DNA from: Dendrobium chrysotoxum | Lineage: Eukaryota; Streptophyta; Magnoliopsida; Asparagales; Orchidaceae | DNA: 64,000 nt | Direction: 5' to 3' | NCBI GenBank assembly: GCA_019925795.1 | Contig: CM034314.1 | Coordinates: forward strand, 24,421,774 to 24,485,773 | Shown: positions 9,982-21,497 of the stretch, in pieces | Layout: the number at the start of each line of letters is the position of its first letter | Position numbering within the stretch: position 1 is the stretch's first letter | The notes under the pieces: generated by a model | The model's database searches: none | Told to the model about the DNA's origin: nothing | Seen by the model: the letters and a program-made list of their open reading frames with translations, nothing else | Program-made: the position numbers and the translations under genes

Positions 9982-11117
9982 ATGGCTGGCAGGAAGTGTT
10001 CCAGGCAAATGGGTGCGAGTTCCTCGCAGGGGAATGTTGATCCCCGCTTTCTCAATGTAGCCGATCAGGCTGCCTTCAAGCGCTATCGTGAGGTGGGGAT
10101 AACGCAGTAAAAAATAGTAAACCCCTCCACCCTTTCCTATCTTGTTCTTGATCTTTTCGCACACACCTCCCTCACTTTCATCCTTACCCTAGCCTTTCCG
10201 TTCAGCCTTGTACTTCTTAAAGTTTTCTTCGCCAATCTGCGTATTTCTGCTGACTATTCCACTCTCCGCTCCTATATCAATTAACGTCCCGTGGAACTCA
10301 CTGCACAAGACTTTCACAACATCCTTCAACTTTCTGTGACTGACGACAAAATCCACACTCTTATTACTGACCTTGACTATGATTGGAGTGTCACCAATCA
10401 CTTTCTTTGAAATATAAATGCACCCTACCACGATAATGCTTCCACTTCCCTCCTTAAGGATGCACGGACCATTCAGCACGTCCTTCATTCCTCCGTCATC
10501 CCAAAGGCTGCGGCTCGGATTCACATCACCCCCCTATTATCTCTGACCACATATTATATCTTGGCCCATCGGGACTTTAATGCCACTGACCTTCTTATCC
10601 GATACATCGAGTACCTCACCACTATTAGGGATCCGGGTCATAGACGTTGTCCAAATCTAGCTTTAGGTCATATCATTGCATATGCCTTAGAAACTAAATA
10701 TGACCTGCAGTATCCAGTCCCTCCTAATGTCCCTCCTTCTTCACAAACAATTCATTCCATGTCCTACACAGCACCCAATTACATCCGGAGCCCGCCCCGG
10801 ATGTTGAGGAGGAAGAGGAAGAGGCTATTCCCATTCCTGCTGCACCCGATGCACCTGCTCCCCTTCGCATTGCTTCTCCTTTTGACCATATGGTGTAGCG
10901 CTTTGATTAGTGGGAGGCCAGATTCGACTCCTATGTTGCTGCCCAGGAGCAGTGGCACGCTGAGGACCTGCAGCGCTTTACTGACTATGCTGCTCAGCAG
11001 CAACAGTAGCATGACCAGGACATTGCCTGGATTGGAGCCCACTTTACAGTTATTCACAGTTACATCAACCCACCACAGCCACCTCCTCCTTCTGATCAGG
11101 ATCTGCCTCCATTTTAG
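9982..11117 (+). pseudogene. Env-like third ORF of Sirevirus-like element (broken)
   Basis: The ORF starts MAGRKCSRQMGASS at ATG 9982. In-frame stops fall after GITQ (about 10108), after a YIN motif (about 10285) and after NHFL (about 10408). A frameshift near 10775 leads into an acidic PxPDVEEEEEE stretch, a Gln-rich helical segment (FDSYVAAQEQW, about 10920) and a Pro-rich tail ending at TAG 11115-11117. The central block (LVLDLFAHTSL, LTTYYILAHRD, RYIEYL, LALGHIIAYALE) resembles the conserved core of plant retrotransposon post-pol ORFs. It matches the old element's ORF (1175-1558 plus 13049-13763) domain for domain. Minus-strand ORFs here are shadows. The env name reflects position only; function is unknown. 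Confidence 0.8.
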
Positions 11118-11209
11118 TGTTATGTTTTGTAGCTGTTGGTTCTGTGTTTTGTTTACACTATTTTGTTTGTACTGTTGGTTCTGTTTGCCCTCCTCCTTTT
11201 TGTGATGTC

Positions 11210-11220
11210 AAAAGGGGGAG
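11210..11220 (+). other. Upstream polypurine-tract copy
   Basis: AAAAGGGGGAG lies about 160 bp before the true PPT. Extra PPT copies upstream of the 3' LTR are a recognised Sirevirus trait, as I recall from the literature. The old element has one at 14776-14785. Confidence 0.65.
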
Positions 11221-11367
11221 TCAGTTGTAGTAGTTTTTGTTCTTGTTATGTTTTGTACTTATTTTTCTTGTACTGCTCTGGTTGTTTAATGAAATTTGAA
11301 AAAATTTATTTTTCGATCTCCTAGTTATTTTATTTTTCAAACTACTGCACATATGTTTGCCATCATC

Positions 11368-11381
11368 AAAAAGGGGGAGAT
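11368..11381 (+). other. Polypurine tract (plus-strand primer)
   Basis: AAAAAGGGGGAGAT abuts the 3' LTR start at 11382. It primes plus-strand DNA synthesis in copia elements. Confidence 0.88.
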
Positions 11382-13043
11382 TATTGCAAACTTGGTTTTG
11401 ATGATGACAAACATGTTTCTATTGTGTTTTGCTTGGCTAACCAGTTTCAGGCACAAAAGATCACGAGCAACTCAAGCCAACTCAAGATCGGGTCCAAGTG
11501 TGTCTAAATGTGCTATTTTTCTTTTCTTGAGTCAATTGTAATGTAACTGATCCGCTAGCTTAGTAACCTCGCACACACACACTCAGGGAGAGAGCTTGAG
11601 TGAATTAGAGTTTATATTCAAGTTTTTATTCAGATCGTTCGGGATGATAGTCACATCATCCTGGACGATCAAGTAAAAATAGAAACCCTAATTAGGGCTA
11701 CCAAGTTAAGTGGGTCTGATTAAGCAGATCGTCCTGAACGATCATTGCATCATACGGGATGATATACTCAAATCAAAAATTTTCTCAGCCGCCTGATCAA
11801 GTTAGGCAAGTTTTTATTTTAAGATATTTAGTCTGATCGTCCCGGATGATACGTGTATCATCCTGGATGATCCAGTATAATCATGACTAAATTAGTCTGG
11901 TAATTAAGGAAAGTAATTAATACTTGATTGATACGATCATATCATCCTGGACGATCGCAGGATCGTCCTGGACGAACATGATCGTCTAGTGTATTTTAGT
12001 TGGACATCCAGAGCGGTGCTCAGGATGATTTGGGCACATTTTGAACTAATCGTACAGGACGATATCCTGATCGTCCTGGACAATTAAGCCATTTTTGGGT
12101 CGTCCAGCACAAGTTTCTCTCGACGATCAGAGCGGTCATCTGGATGAAATTCCTCAATTTATACTAATCATCCCGGACGATCGCAGAATCATACGGGATG
12201 ATATGACCAACTTTTTCTACTGATCGTCCAGAAGAGCCAGATCATCCAGGCTGAAGCAGCTGATTTTGAACTGATCGTACAGGATGATCTATCGATCGTC
12301 CTGGATGATCTAGGCCGACCAGTTGAGATTTATGGAAAATTTTGAGCCCTCCTATAAAAGATCTTTTTCTTTTAATAAGAAAAATCTTTTACCACTTTTC
12401 TTTCCAGAAAAACCCTAGAGAGAGAGAGTTGGGGAGAGAGAGAGAGGATCTTGTGAGGGGGAGTTCATGTGGGGTTCACGAAGGTTGCTCCAAGCAAGGA
12501 TCAGAGTCGTCTTCTCTGCTCATCGTATTTCATCGTGTTGGTGTTCTTTGTGAGAAGATCGTTCACAAGAAGATCCAGGGTTCTCTGCCTGCTTTAGGAG
12601 GAAGCGAAAGGAATCTGAGGCTCTCTGCCTGCTTCAGGAGGAAGCAAAAGGAGGTTGGGTTCTCTGCCTCACCGTGTCGGTGGAAAGGAGGTTTTTGTGC
12701 AGGCTTCTCCGTCTTGCTGTGGGAGCAAAAGGAGAGACACTTTGAGTTAGTGCAAAACCTGGAGGGAAGGCTCCGGGGAGTGTAGGTCAAGTTGACCGAA
12801 CCACTATAAAATTCTAGTGTGTTCTTTCTGATTACTTTCTGCACTTTAGTTTTCCTGTGATTATCTGCTTAGGTGAAATTTGTGTTTAATCTTTTCGTTT
12901 GAATATTTACTTGTTTCTGCTGCATATCATAGAAAAGATTTTTGTTGTTGCTCTCGAATTTTTAAATAACCAATTCACCCCCCCCCCTCTTGGTTAGCCT
13001 CGGGACTAGTTCATCAGGGCTTAACATCCCTATCAAACTTTCA
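11382..13043 (+). repeat. Sirevirus-like 3' LTR (young element)
   Basis: Partner of 1559-3212, with the same order of parts: palindrome pairs 11634-12309, TATAAAAG 12353-12360, GA-rich leader about 12418-12450, U5 motif from 12968 and end ACTTTCA. It differs from the 5' LTR by scattered transitions and a 10-bp insertion near 11475. CATAC follows at 13044-13048. Confidence 0.93.
11634..12309. promoter_or_regulatory. Palindrome-pair array in 3' LTR
   Basis: This is the 3' LTR copy of the 1799-2472 array. The first pair is ATCGTTCGGGATGAT at 11634 and ATCATCCTGGACGAT at 11655. The last is 12274 and 12295, again with 6-bp gaps. Several arms differ from the 5' LTR by C/T or G/A changes at CpG positions. 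Confidence 0.8.
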
Positions 13044-13048
13044 CATAC
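13044..13048. repeat. Target-site duplication CATAC, right copy
   Basis: Matches 1554-1558 exactly, and the old element's sequence resumes directly after it. Confidence 0.9.
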
Positions 13049-13763
13049 TATGACAGCAAGGGTTGACAATGATTTGACATATGTGAATCTAACCCTTAGA
13101 GGTGTAGAAGAAGTTAGTCACCTTCCTCGAGTCTAAACTTTAAATTAAAATGCTAGGATCATTTAGCATATTTTGAGAACCTCCGTAATTCCTAAGGCTG
13201 GTGATTGAGTAAATATGACACCTCTTTTGTCCACTATCACATACCTAATTATGACTGAAACTCCTATCGATGAAGCCTAATTAATCATGGATTATATCTA
13301 TATGCTTTCTAATATTGGAAGTCCTCATAGCAAGAGAAAGAAAAATGTGGCTTTAGGACATCTGGTGACCTTTGTTTTGGAAAAGAAATACAACCTGATC
13401 CATCCTAATCCTTCTCTTGAATTGCCTATTTACTTCGCCAATGCTTCTTTTAGAGTAATTTTTAGTCAGGATCAAGGATCAGGGGGAGATGATACTGAGG
13501 GAGAAGGAGCCCCTACTCCACCAGCTTCACCTGCACTTGGACCTGACCAAAATTTTTATCAAGAAATGGTCCAGTGATTTGACAGAATGGAATCTCATTT
13601 TGATCAACGCTTTGATCAAATTGAGATTAGAATGAACCAGTAGGATGCACGATACACTGAAGACACTACGTTGATACATGAATAATTTGATTCAGTTAAT
13701 GCCAATATAGCTACCATAAGTAGTTACTTCACAATGTTCAGTCCTCCACCACCTCCAGATTAG
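13049..13763 (+). pseudogene. Old element: env-like third ORF, 3' part
   Basis: This continues the ORF cut at 1558. MTARVDNDLTYVNLTLRG is followed by stops, then a block aligned with the younger copy's core (MDYIYMLSNIGSPHS, NVALGHLVTFVLEKKYNL, from about 13287). Next come an acidic/Pro-rich stretch (13480-13540), a segment of the form FDxRFDQIEIRMNQ (about 13590) and a Pro tail ending at TAG 13761-13763. Several in-frame stops make it dead. The same domain order as 9982-11117 shows both elements carried this third ORF. Confidence 0.75.
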
Positions 13764-15028
13764 GGCCCCTCAGGATATTAGATGATTGTACTTCTATTTT
13801 GATTTTGTGATTTTTTTTCTAGGCTTGGATATACTACTTTTTGTTGTTGTTGTACTAGGATATTCTTGTTGTTGTTGTTATTGATCTTTTTCATTATTTC
13901 TGATGTGCTGGGTGATATACTTGGATGTACTTGAATTGATGTTGTGTGATACATGTTATATTATTAATGTTGAATAAAAAGAAAAAGTCATGTTTTTACG
14001 TATATTGACATGTGAATGTTATTGTAATCTGAAATGTTTAAGTTTAACAATCAAATGTCGTTGATTGCAAATATAGAATATTGGTTGAATTTGTATTACA
14101 ACATTAATTTCTGTGCAAAATTTAATCTCTCAAAATGCTTAGATTACTTTGTAACTAGGGGTAAATTAGAAGATTAATTTTATATTCTTTATATAAAAAT
14201 ATATTACTTAGCTGTAATTGTTGCAAATTTGCTGTCATACTTTTACTCTTATTTCTATTTCAAAGTGTTCATTATTGAATTTGTTTTAAGAGTTTGTGAT
14301 TTTGAAACGACAAAAATTTGAAAGGAGACACAAAATTAGCCCAAAACTAAAAGATACACAAAGTGTTCCACGTATACAAAAAGATACGCAATGTTTGTCA
14401 AATTATAAAGAGGCACAAAATTAGCTCAAATTGCCAAGATGCACAAAGTGTGCCATAAAAATTTAAAAAAGGGATGCGCAATATCGCCAATTGCTCTTTC
14501 CTTTATCAGTTTCTCAATCACACTAAATGATGATCTTCACTATTGAATTAAAAAATTATTAATTTTATTTCATCATTTCTGGAATAGTTGTGGTTATATA
14601 ATCTGTCTATTTTAATACTGACATAGATCAACTTTTCTTATCCTTGTTATTCTGTGATTTAACATTTGAGTCTTTATCTTTTGCATTTGATTTTAATATT
14701 ATATTTATAATTCATTTAACATCTTATTCATCATCAACTATTTTTTATTGATATTCTTCCCTTTTTGTTGTTGTCAAAGGGGGAGTAAGATATTGTTTAA
14801 TTATGTGTGTATGTGTATATGTGTGTTGTATGTGTGTGTAATTTTTTGATTTTTTATAATTTTTTGTATTTTTAAATTTTTTGTTTTTTTGTTAGTGGGT
14901 TTTGTATTTGAGTTAGGTCTAGTATTTATTTTATCTTTATTAGAATCCCTGAGTTTAACCTTATCATTTATTTAGAGGGAGCTGAGGATAAAATTTGTGT
15001 TATTTGTTTACTCAAACAATAGGGAGAT
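13764..15028. other. Old element: non-coding 3' internal region
   Basis: No coding content is seen. It holds AAAAGATACGC-type repeat units (about 14300-14490) related to 8736-8915. A PPT copy AAAGGGGGAG sits at 14776-14785, a GT-rich microsatellite-like tract at 14800-14840, and a decayed PPT (AATAGGGAGAT) ends at 15028 against the LTR. Confidence 0.6.
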
Positions 15029-15419
15029 TATTGAGATTATTGTAAATTTATTTTCAAGATTTTGTTGTTATAATCATGTGAGTTTTTGATAATATCAAAA
15101 TCTTATTGTTTGATTGTTATTTCTCCTAACATATATTAGATAGTGTATTTTTTTGTGTACTAACATATTTTTTAGGAAAATCATACTCCAGACTGCTAAA
15201 GACTTCAAGCTAGATAAAATTAGGAGTTGTTGTAAGTTGGAGTCTATTTTTTATTATACTTTAGTCTGACAGAGTGTGATTGTAATTGGATAACTGTGCA
15301 CACACATACTGGGGGAGTGAGATAAAATTTTTTTAAGTTAATCATACAGGATGATTTGTGTAGTTTCTCCTCTAAAATGAACCTGCCTATTTTATGAGTT
15401 AAAATTTTTCTAAGTATGA

Positions 15420-15870
15420 ATCATACAATATGAAATATTTTCATACGGTACTTTCAAGAGTACAAAACAGGGACTTTAATGGTTTGTACAGGATCGTACG
15501 GAACGAACTATTCATTTTTTAAGCTATTCGTACAGTACGAAATATTTTCGTGCATTATTTTCTAGAGTACGAAAATTGGGTCTTACAGGTTCGTACAGTA
15601 TCGTACGGGACAAACTGTTTAATTTTTGAACTATTCATACAGTACGATTTGGTTTCATTCATCATTTTCTAGAGTATGAAAATAGGATCTTACTGGTGCG
15701 TACAGGATCATATGGGATGAACCGTTCATTTTTTGAATTGTTCGTACAGTACAAAATATTTTCGTACATCATTTTCCAAAGTATAAAAACTAGGTCTTAC
15801 AAGTTTGTATAGTATCGTACGGGACGAACCGTTCAATATTTTGAACTGTTCGTACGTATGAAGTGTAATC
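15420..15870. repeat. 107-bp tandem array carrying TTCGTACAGTACGAA palindromes
   Basis: The best palindrome is TTCGTACAGTACGAA at 15527-15541 (7-bp arms). Equivalent positions occur at 15420, 15527, 15634, 15741 and 15849, that is every 107 or 108 bp. Each unit also has a second inverted repeat: TTTTCGTAC and GTACGAAAAT around a loop, and a GTTCGTAC...GACGAAC pair. The array precedes the LTR TATA box. Confidence 0.8.
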
Positions 15871-15937
15871 GTATAGTACGATCTGACTTTGTCAAACCTA
15901 AAATTTTTAGTTTTTGGAAGATTTTTCTTGTCATTTG

Positions 15938-15945
15938 TATATAAG
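15938..15945 (+). promoter_or_regulatory. TATA box of old LTR
   Basis: TATATAAG sits just after the palindrome array, equivalent to 2516-2523 in the younger LTR. Confidence 0.6.
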
Positions 15946-16724
15946 GGTCCTAAAAATTGACTGTCATACAAATGTTCTATGAATTTCTCCTTGAGAGTGA
16001 AAGAAAGAGTGATTTGGGAGAGTATTTGGGAGTGAGTGTGGTGAGATCTTTAAAGAAGAAATTGTGAGGAATTCACAAGGTTGCCCAAAGGTGAGGATCT
16101 CATTATTTGTACTTCAAGACTCTGACCTATCTCTTTAAAGACTCTTGAGAGAAGATCTTTAAAGGAGAGTCCAGTTCTCTGTCGCCACTAGGAGGGTGCG
16201 AAAGGATGTTTGGTTCTCTGCCATCACCAGGAGGGTGAGAAAGGGAGAGAAAGGATGCTTGGTACTCTGCCATCACCAGGAGGGTGAGAAAGGATGATGG
16301 GTTCTATGCCTTTACTAGGAGGGTGAAAAAGGATGACAGTTTTCTACCGCACTGGGGTTTGGTGGAAGAGAGGAAAATTATAAAGGCCTCTCTATCTTGT
16401 TGTGGGGACAAAAGGACAGTCACTTGAGTATTGTACAATACTTGGAGAAGGAGTCTCCAGGGAGTGGACGTAGGTCTTGTTGGACTGAACCACTATAAAA
16501 TCCAGTGTTCTTTGTTCTTTCTTTTTACCATATTTTTATTTTTTGCATTATAATTTAGTTTTCTGTGGTTGAAAAATATTTTTTTTAGAAAATTCATATC
16601 TATACTTAAATTATTTAAATTGGTTTTCAAAATAACTAAGAAATTTTAAAATAACCAATTCACCCCCCTCTTGGTTAGCATTGGGACAAGTGCCTTAGGT
16701 CTAATAACCTAATCAGTCTTTACA

Positions 16725-17677
16725 GATCATACAATAGTTAAGCAAGTAGGAAAACCAATTGAAAATTTAGATAAATGATAATAATACAAGCATAAAATAG
16801 TGAAGTGCATAGGTAATTAAAATAAATAAGATAAAGTACTAAAAAGTCTTAATATTAAACATGATAATTAACACATACATCCTTCAATTGATATGAATAT
16901 CCTAACCATAAACTAATAGAACTAACTATGCTCACAGCTTGAGGTGTCAATATTTGACACGACCCAAAAACCTAACCCAAAAATTTTGGGTATGGGTCAA
17001 CCCATATAGAAAATGAGTTGGGTTTAGATTTTATATTCTAACCAGCTCATACTTTTGGGTTGGGTTTAAGTAAACCCAAAACCCTTAAATTGACTCAACT
17101 CAACCAAAACATGTGCTCATCCCATCATCCCATCTTTCATCATTCTCATACCACCATCTGTGCTCGCATGCTTATCCCATTGTGGCATCATCCATGCTTG
17201 CACATCATGCTCATGTATTGAGCTCGTTGTGTTGCCCACTTGCACATCACACCCACTCGTGCATTGCACATTCACGCCCATATACTCATACTTTGATGGA
17301 TAGTGGATCGATTCATACTTTGATGAATTCTATCTACTAATGGATTATCATACTCGGTTGGTCTTGATCTTGATTTAGTTCGACCATACCTACTTCTAAA
17401 GTCTTTTGGTTTTTTAGATTTTTGTAAGGGTTCTTTCATTTTTTAGGTCAAACAATAGAGGTCCCTTACTATATCTATAATTCATACACAATCAATAAAT
17501 AGTAGATGAAATGCAATTGAAAAATAAATGAAACAATAATTGAAAACATAATCACAAGTTCATAATTTCACAAGTGACAAATACAACTAACCAATTTAAA
17601 ACTAAATAATAAAAGGAAAATTAAATAAGCATGTTTTTTTGGACAATATAAAGAAAATTATAGAAAATACACTTTTG
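16725..17677. other. Unassigned repeat-derived sequence
   Basis: AT-rich and without coding signal. It includes the half element at 16941-17100 and a CA/CATC-rich stretch (17110-17290). The reading of 17113-17340 as protein is low-complexity and not credible. Confidence 0.4.
16941..17100. mobile_element. Partial TIR element, GGTGTCAA family
   Basis: It begins GAGGTGTCAATATTTGACAC, which matches the left end of the element at 52136 (GGGGTGTCAATTTTTGACAC). It continues with the same CGACCC-type sequence and GGGTT/AACCC motifs. No matching right end was found, so it is truncated. Confidence 0.5.
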
Positions 17678-19330
17678 TGTCCCCGACAATGGCGTTAAAA
17701 ACTTGATGGGGCTTGTGGTGCTACTAAATATGCGTATGTAATATTCTCAGCTATGTAAGTGTACATGTCGATCAAGTAATAAAGTGTATGAGAAGAGTGT
17801 CCATCTCACAAGGATACAAATGTGCTACAATGGTTTCTAGTACTACCTACTCAAGCGACAAAATTTAATCTACTCAATGAAATAAAGGTGAGGTGCTTAG
17901 TGAAGATAACTAAAAATTAAGATATTTTGGACCAATGATAGTGAATGAACCTATATTTTCCTAAGCAAACTCATCTGCAATAGTTGTTAATCATAGCATA
18001 TGCACCCTTTAAACTCTGTTAAGCTTATTAAGGTGTAAAAAAAAGTTTTTCACCTCTCTACGATGATTCAATTTCCATAGACCTTAGAATCCTATTCATA
18101 TGATGTCTAGGCATGAAAGTTTTCTATCTCAATCCTCCTAAATATTCCAATATTCCCTTGCTGAGGCAATGCATCATACTAAATTTTAACTTAATTTATG
18201 GCCATTTCATGAATTAAATTAAGCACGAGAGTAATTGAGAACAACTATTCAAATTTATATACTAGAATATATATTAGAAAAAAAATAATTATTTAGATCA
18301 TTAGGCCAAAACAAGGAAATTAGTTATCCATATAATTAATTTGGAATAAAACACTTTTCATTTCATACTGTAAGAAGAGAAACAAGAAAGAAAATGAAGA
18401 AAATATCACCTAAAATTGAGAATCCCAAATAGATTATGTAGATGTACTCTTTCCAGAATGATTCCCTCTTCACTCATTTGCTCTTGACACTCTCTTCCAC
18501 TCCTAAGTAGTGTTTTTCCCACTTCACAGAAAATCAGCCACTTCACTAAACATTTCTCCACACTCATTTTCCATCCCCTCTCTTTTATAAACAAAAAATT
18601 ATTTATATTTACGCACAAAAATGGACTCGGGCTTTATGGTGTTATACAAGGTGGCCTCGTGTCATTACAATGATGAACAAGTGCATCAGTGCTACTGACG
18701 AGGCTCTGCTACGGTGTTGGGCTGACCAAGTGTGATGTTTCTCCAGTAAATATCTCTTAATTGCCCCTCTACAATACTGTAAAAGATTGGGCACTGTGGT
18801 GCTAAGATAAGTCATCTAGCATTGTAGTGCTCTAAAGGTTAACGCTTTGATATTAAATTATTTGTAAAAATGATAGAGAGCAAAGCACGTCGCATTCCCT
18901 TTGTGGTGCTAAGGTGCCAGTAGCACTGCAGTGCTGGCTGTATTTCTATTGATGTGCTAAATTAATTTCCATTTTCTCAAGTCTTGAGCGTTGCGATGTC
19001 CAATTCTAGCACCATGACATTGAAGGCACTACAGTGTTAGTATTTGGGGCATTATGGTGTTGGTTGTAACTTTGCAAAATTTTCACTTTTTCAAAAGATA
19101 ATGCCACATAGCGTCAACTAAAATACATATTTTTACTATAATTTAACTCCAAAAAAATAAAAATAATTTTTACTTAACACCACCTAATCACCTAGAGCAC
19201 TCAATTTAAAATTCATGCTAAGCTAAATGTATGCAAGATAGGTAGCTTATCATTTGCTTAGAATCAAAGATGTAGATTAAGATTTTTAATCTAGACTTTA
19301 TAAAAATACAAATATATATCTAATGCATTT
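17678..19330 (-). mobile_element. Remnant of minus-strand Ty3/gypsy PBS and LTR
   Basis: On the minus strand 17708-17678 reads CATCAAGTTTTTAACGCCA, then TTGTCGGGGACA. This resembles the PBS region of plant Ty3/gypsy elements (TTTTTGGCGCC followed by CCGGGGA). The LTR would then extend rightward in window coordinates from about 17707. It contains GTGTCCATCTCACAAGGAT-like sequence and several GCACTGTAGTGCTGG-type motifs (18660-19060). The outer boundary is a guess, and no ORF survives. Confidence 0.35.
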
Positions 19331-20880
19331 AAAATCGACACTTCACTTAACTTAAAGTTTTTCTAAGATGCACTTAATGTACTCTAGACTTTACTTTTAC
19401 TTTAATCAACCTGATCGATTTTCTAAGAAAATTCAACAACATAACGACTCTATAACAACAAGAATAGTAGACTCAGCCCTAAACATAATGGTCTGTCACT
19501 TTCTTGACATTAGATTGTGTGATGGGTTAATGTACATTCTAGAAAGTAAAATGCATGTATGTATGTATGTCATGGTAAATATTTTTGTGTATATAGTACA
19601 ACTACTATATCATATTAGATCTAGTAAATTTAGTATATATATTCTTAGTCTAGATGTTCTAGCAGTGATCAACCACTTAACCATGTTAGATTACCTCGAC
19701 ACCATTTGAACTCATGTAGGATGGAACATACAAATAAGATTCATTCAAATTGAACATGCGGTCTGAAGGGTTGGATCATCACCTGATCAATAGAATCTTG
19801 TCTGTTCAAATTAAATAGAAGGAATGGATGAAAAAGATTGTCTTATTCCTTCAACCAGTCGAAACCCTAGGATTACTCTTTACTTTAAACTACTTATTTT
19901 CTAGATCTAAATAGCTAAAATTATTCATAGAGGCTCCTAGGAGTATGCCATTTCATGGTATAAAGTATGAAGGCTTCGTACAAAGAATCGTAGGGGTTAT
20001 TTTAAAACTTAGGTCTAGGATTAGGGTAGCTTTACTTGTGTAGGGAGAATCTAAGGCTTGAACTTGGGTTTGTTTTGTTCCTTAGCTCCTTTGCAATAGC
20101 TTTATAGAGTAAACTAAGGTCTAAGGATATTTAGGTTGAAAGTATGGGAGCTCAAGACAGACAAATGCTCAGACCACCCAAAACCTCATCGTCAGTAACC
20201 TCCAAATGGCTAGATTTTAGTGGGGAAATGTTAAGAAATGTCTAGGAGGAACAAATATTCACCTAGAAATTTCTCTTTAAGTGATTAGCCATTTATGATA
20301 GATTAATTATAACTTAATTTTATAATTATGGTTTTAATCATTAAGTTATAGATAACCCAAATACATGGGTCCTATCCTATGTTAGAGTTGTAAAAAATTG
20401 GGAGATAAATGACCCATCATCAATCCTACACCTAACTAAGGCTAGAGTTATTATAAGGCTACAAGAGCGGCTAGGTTCCCCTTGGTTTCCAAAGACTCGA
20501 GGTAAGGTCAGTAGGTGACAGACTAAAGTGGGCCTATTTCCCACTACAAAAAAATGCTAGGCTTCGTATGTTTAAGATTGATCGATTTTAAAAGGCTGAT
20601 ATACGAATGGAAAATAACTACCTAAAAATATACGGGGGTTTTACTTGACTTAAGATTTGACACTCAGGAGGATAAGGAGTTAGATCGGGCTCCTAAGGAT
20701 AGCTTTAGATTTTTAAAAGGGGATAATTTGTGTAGATCTTTAGACCTATCTCCCTTAACTTGTGAGATACGTAGCATTGTCACAATCGGCAAAAGAACTA
20801 AGGTCTCCATAGGACACGTTGCTTCGCAGCTCGAGATAAACTTGCCTATAAATTTCATTGATGGAGTTTGTTACTGATTT
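19331..20880. other. Unassigned, no gene seen
   Basis: AT-rich sequence without coding signal on either strand. The ORFs at 19368-19709 and 20664-20858 (minus) show no recognisable domain or biased composition. Probably old LTR or other repeat material. Confidence 0.3.
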
Positions 20881-20884
20881 ATTG

Positions 20885-21262
20885 ATTTATTATTTTTAAC
20901 TTGGATGATTAATTTAGTTTGCTAAATTGGTTAATTGCTGAATTATCATTAGTTATTTATATTAAGTGATAATTACCTTTGTTTATACTAAAGCTGTGAG
21001 GTTTATTTCACTCTCCTTGGGGCTAACTTAATAACCTCATATGCTTGGGTTACCAAGTAATTATCTTTTACTTTATATTTAAATTAGCTTGTAGATTCAG
21101 ATCCATTTAATAGGTTGATTAGTGATTTATCAGTTAATTATTTAAGTTAAGGGCGATTATCATTTTTTACACCAAGGCTGTGAGATTTATTTCACCCTCC
21201 TTAGAGCTAACCTAATAGCCTTGTAAGCCCGGGCTACCCAACAATCACCTTATTATTTTAAT
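20885..21262. repeat. Two-copy tandem duplication, period about 184 bp
   Basis: A block containing AAAGCTGTGAGGTTTATTTC at 20990 recurs as AAGGCTGTGAGATTTATTTC at 21174, with the following (C/T)TCCTTGGGGCTAAC and GCTTGGGTTACC segments also repeated. The copies have diverged by many point changes. No gene is present. Confidence 0.7.
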
Positions 21263-21452
21263 TGATTTTTTTCTTGAGGAACTATTTTTTAATTGATTGA
21301 TTGCCAATTTTAAATTGATTATGATTTGATTGCTTATGTTTCGATAATTAATTTGTAATGTATAGCAAGTGAACTTCAAAACATGGGTTTTATACTAATT
21401 TTAAACAACTGAACCAAATCTATCACTTACATGGGAGACATACAACACAACA

Positions 21453-21455
<3 letters not shown>

Positions 21456-21496
<41 letters not shown>
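21456..21496. repeat. (AT)n microsatellite
   Basis: About 20 uninterrupted AT units. Confidence 0.95.

Positions 21497-21497
<1 letters not shown>

Larger units (their letters stand above)
1559..13043 (+). mobile_element. Sirevirus-like Ty1/copia LTR retrotransposon, full length, inactive
   Basis: This is a complete 11.5-kb element: 5' LTR 1559-3212, PBS 3215-3225, gag from 3268, pol 5089-8072, non-coding spacer, internal palindrome array, env-like ORF 9982-11117, polypurine tract 11368-11381 and 3' LTR 11382-13043. It is flanked by CATAC duplications. The pol order (protease, integrase, reverse transcriptase, RNase H) is that of copia. The large size, UBN2-type gag, AAAGGGGGAG tracts and post-pol ORF point to the Sirevirus (SIRE/Maximus) lineage. 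By eye roughly a tenth of positions differ between the LTRs in the stretches compared, mostly transitions, so insertion is not recent. Every ORF carries stops or frameshifts. Confidence 0.95.
15029..16724 (+). repeat. Old Sirevirus-like 3' LTR
   Basis: It starts TATTGAGATT after a decayed PPT and ends CTTTACA. It contains a 107-bp tandem array with palindromes (15420-15870) and TATATAAG at 15938-15945. A repeated GCC(A/T)(T/C)(C/T)ACCAGGAGGGTGAGAAAGG leader segment follows (about 16180-16340), then the U5 motif AACCAATTCACCCCCC at 16653. This is the same layout as the younger LTR. Its partner LTR lies left of the window, so the target duplication cannot be tested. Confidence 0.8.

Noticed and set aside
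9880..10524. Minus-strand ORFs of 94 and 111 codons
   Set aside because: Antisense shadows of the env-like ORF and its palindrome array; the plus-strand reading matches the old element's ORF.
9982..11117. Calling the third ORF a true viral envelope protein
   Set aside because: No signal peptide, furin-like site or clear membrane anchor can be seen; similarity is to plant retrotransposon post-pol ORFs of unknown role.
17113..17340. 75-codon Ser/His-rich ORF
   Set aside because: Low-complexity reading of a CATC/CA-rich stretch, no homologue recognised.
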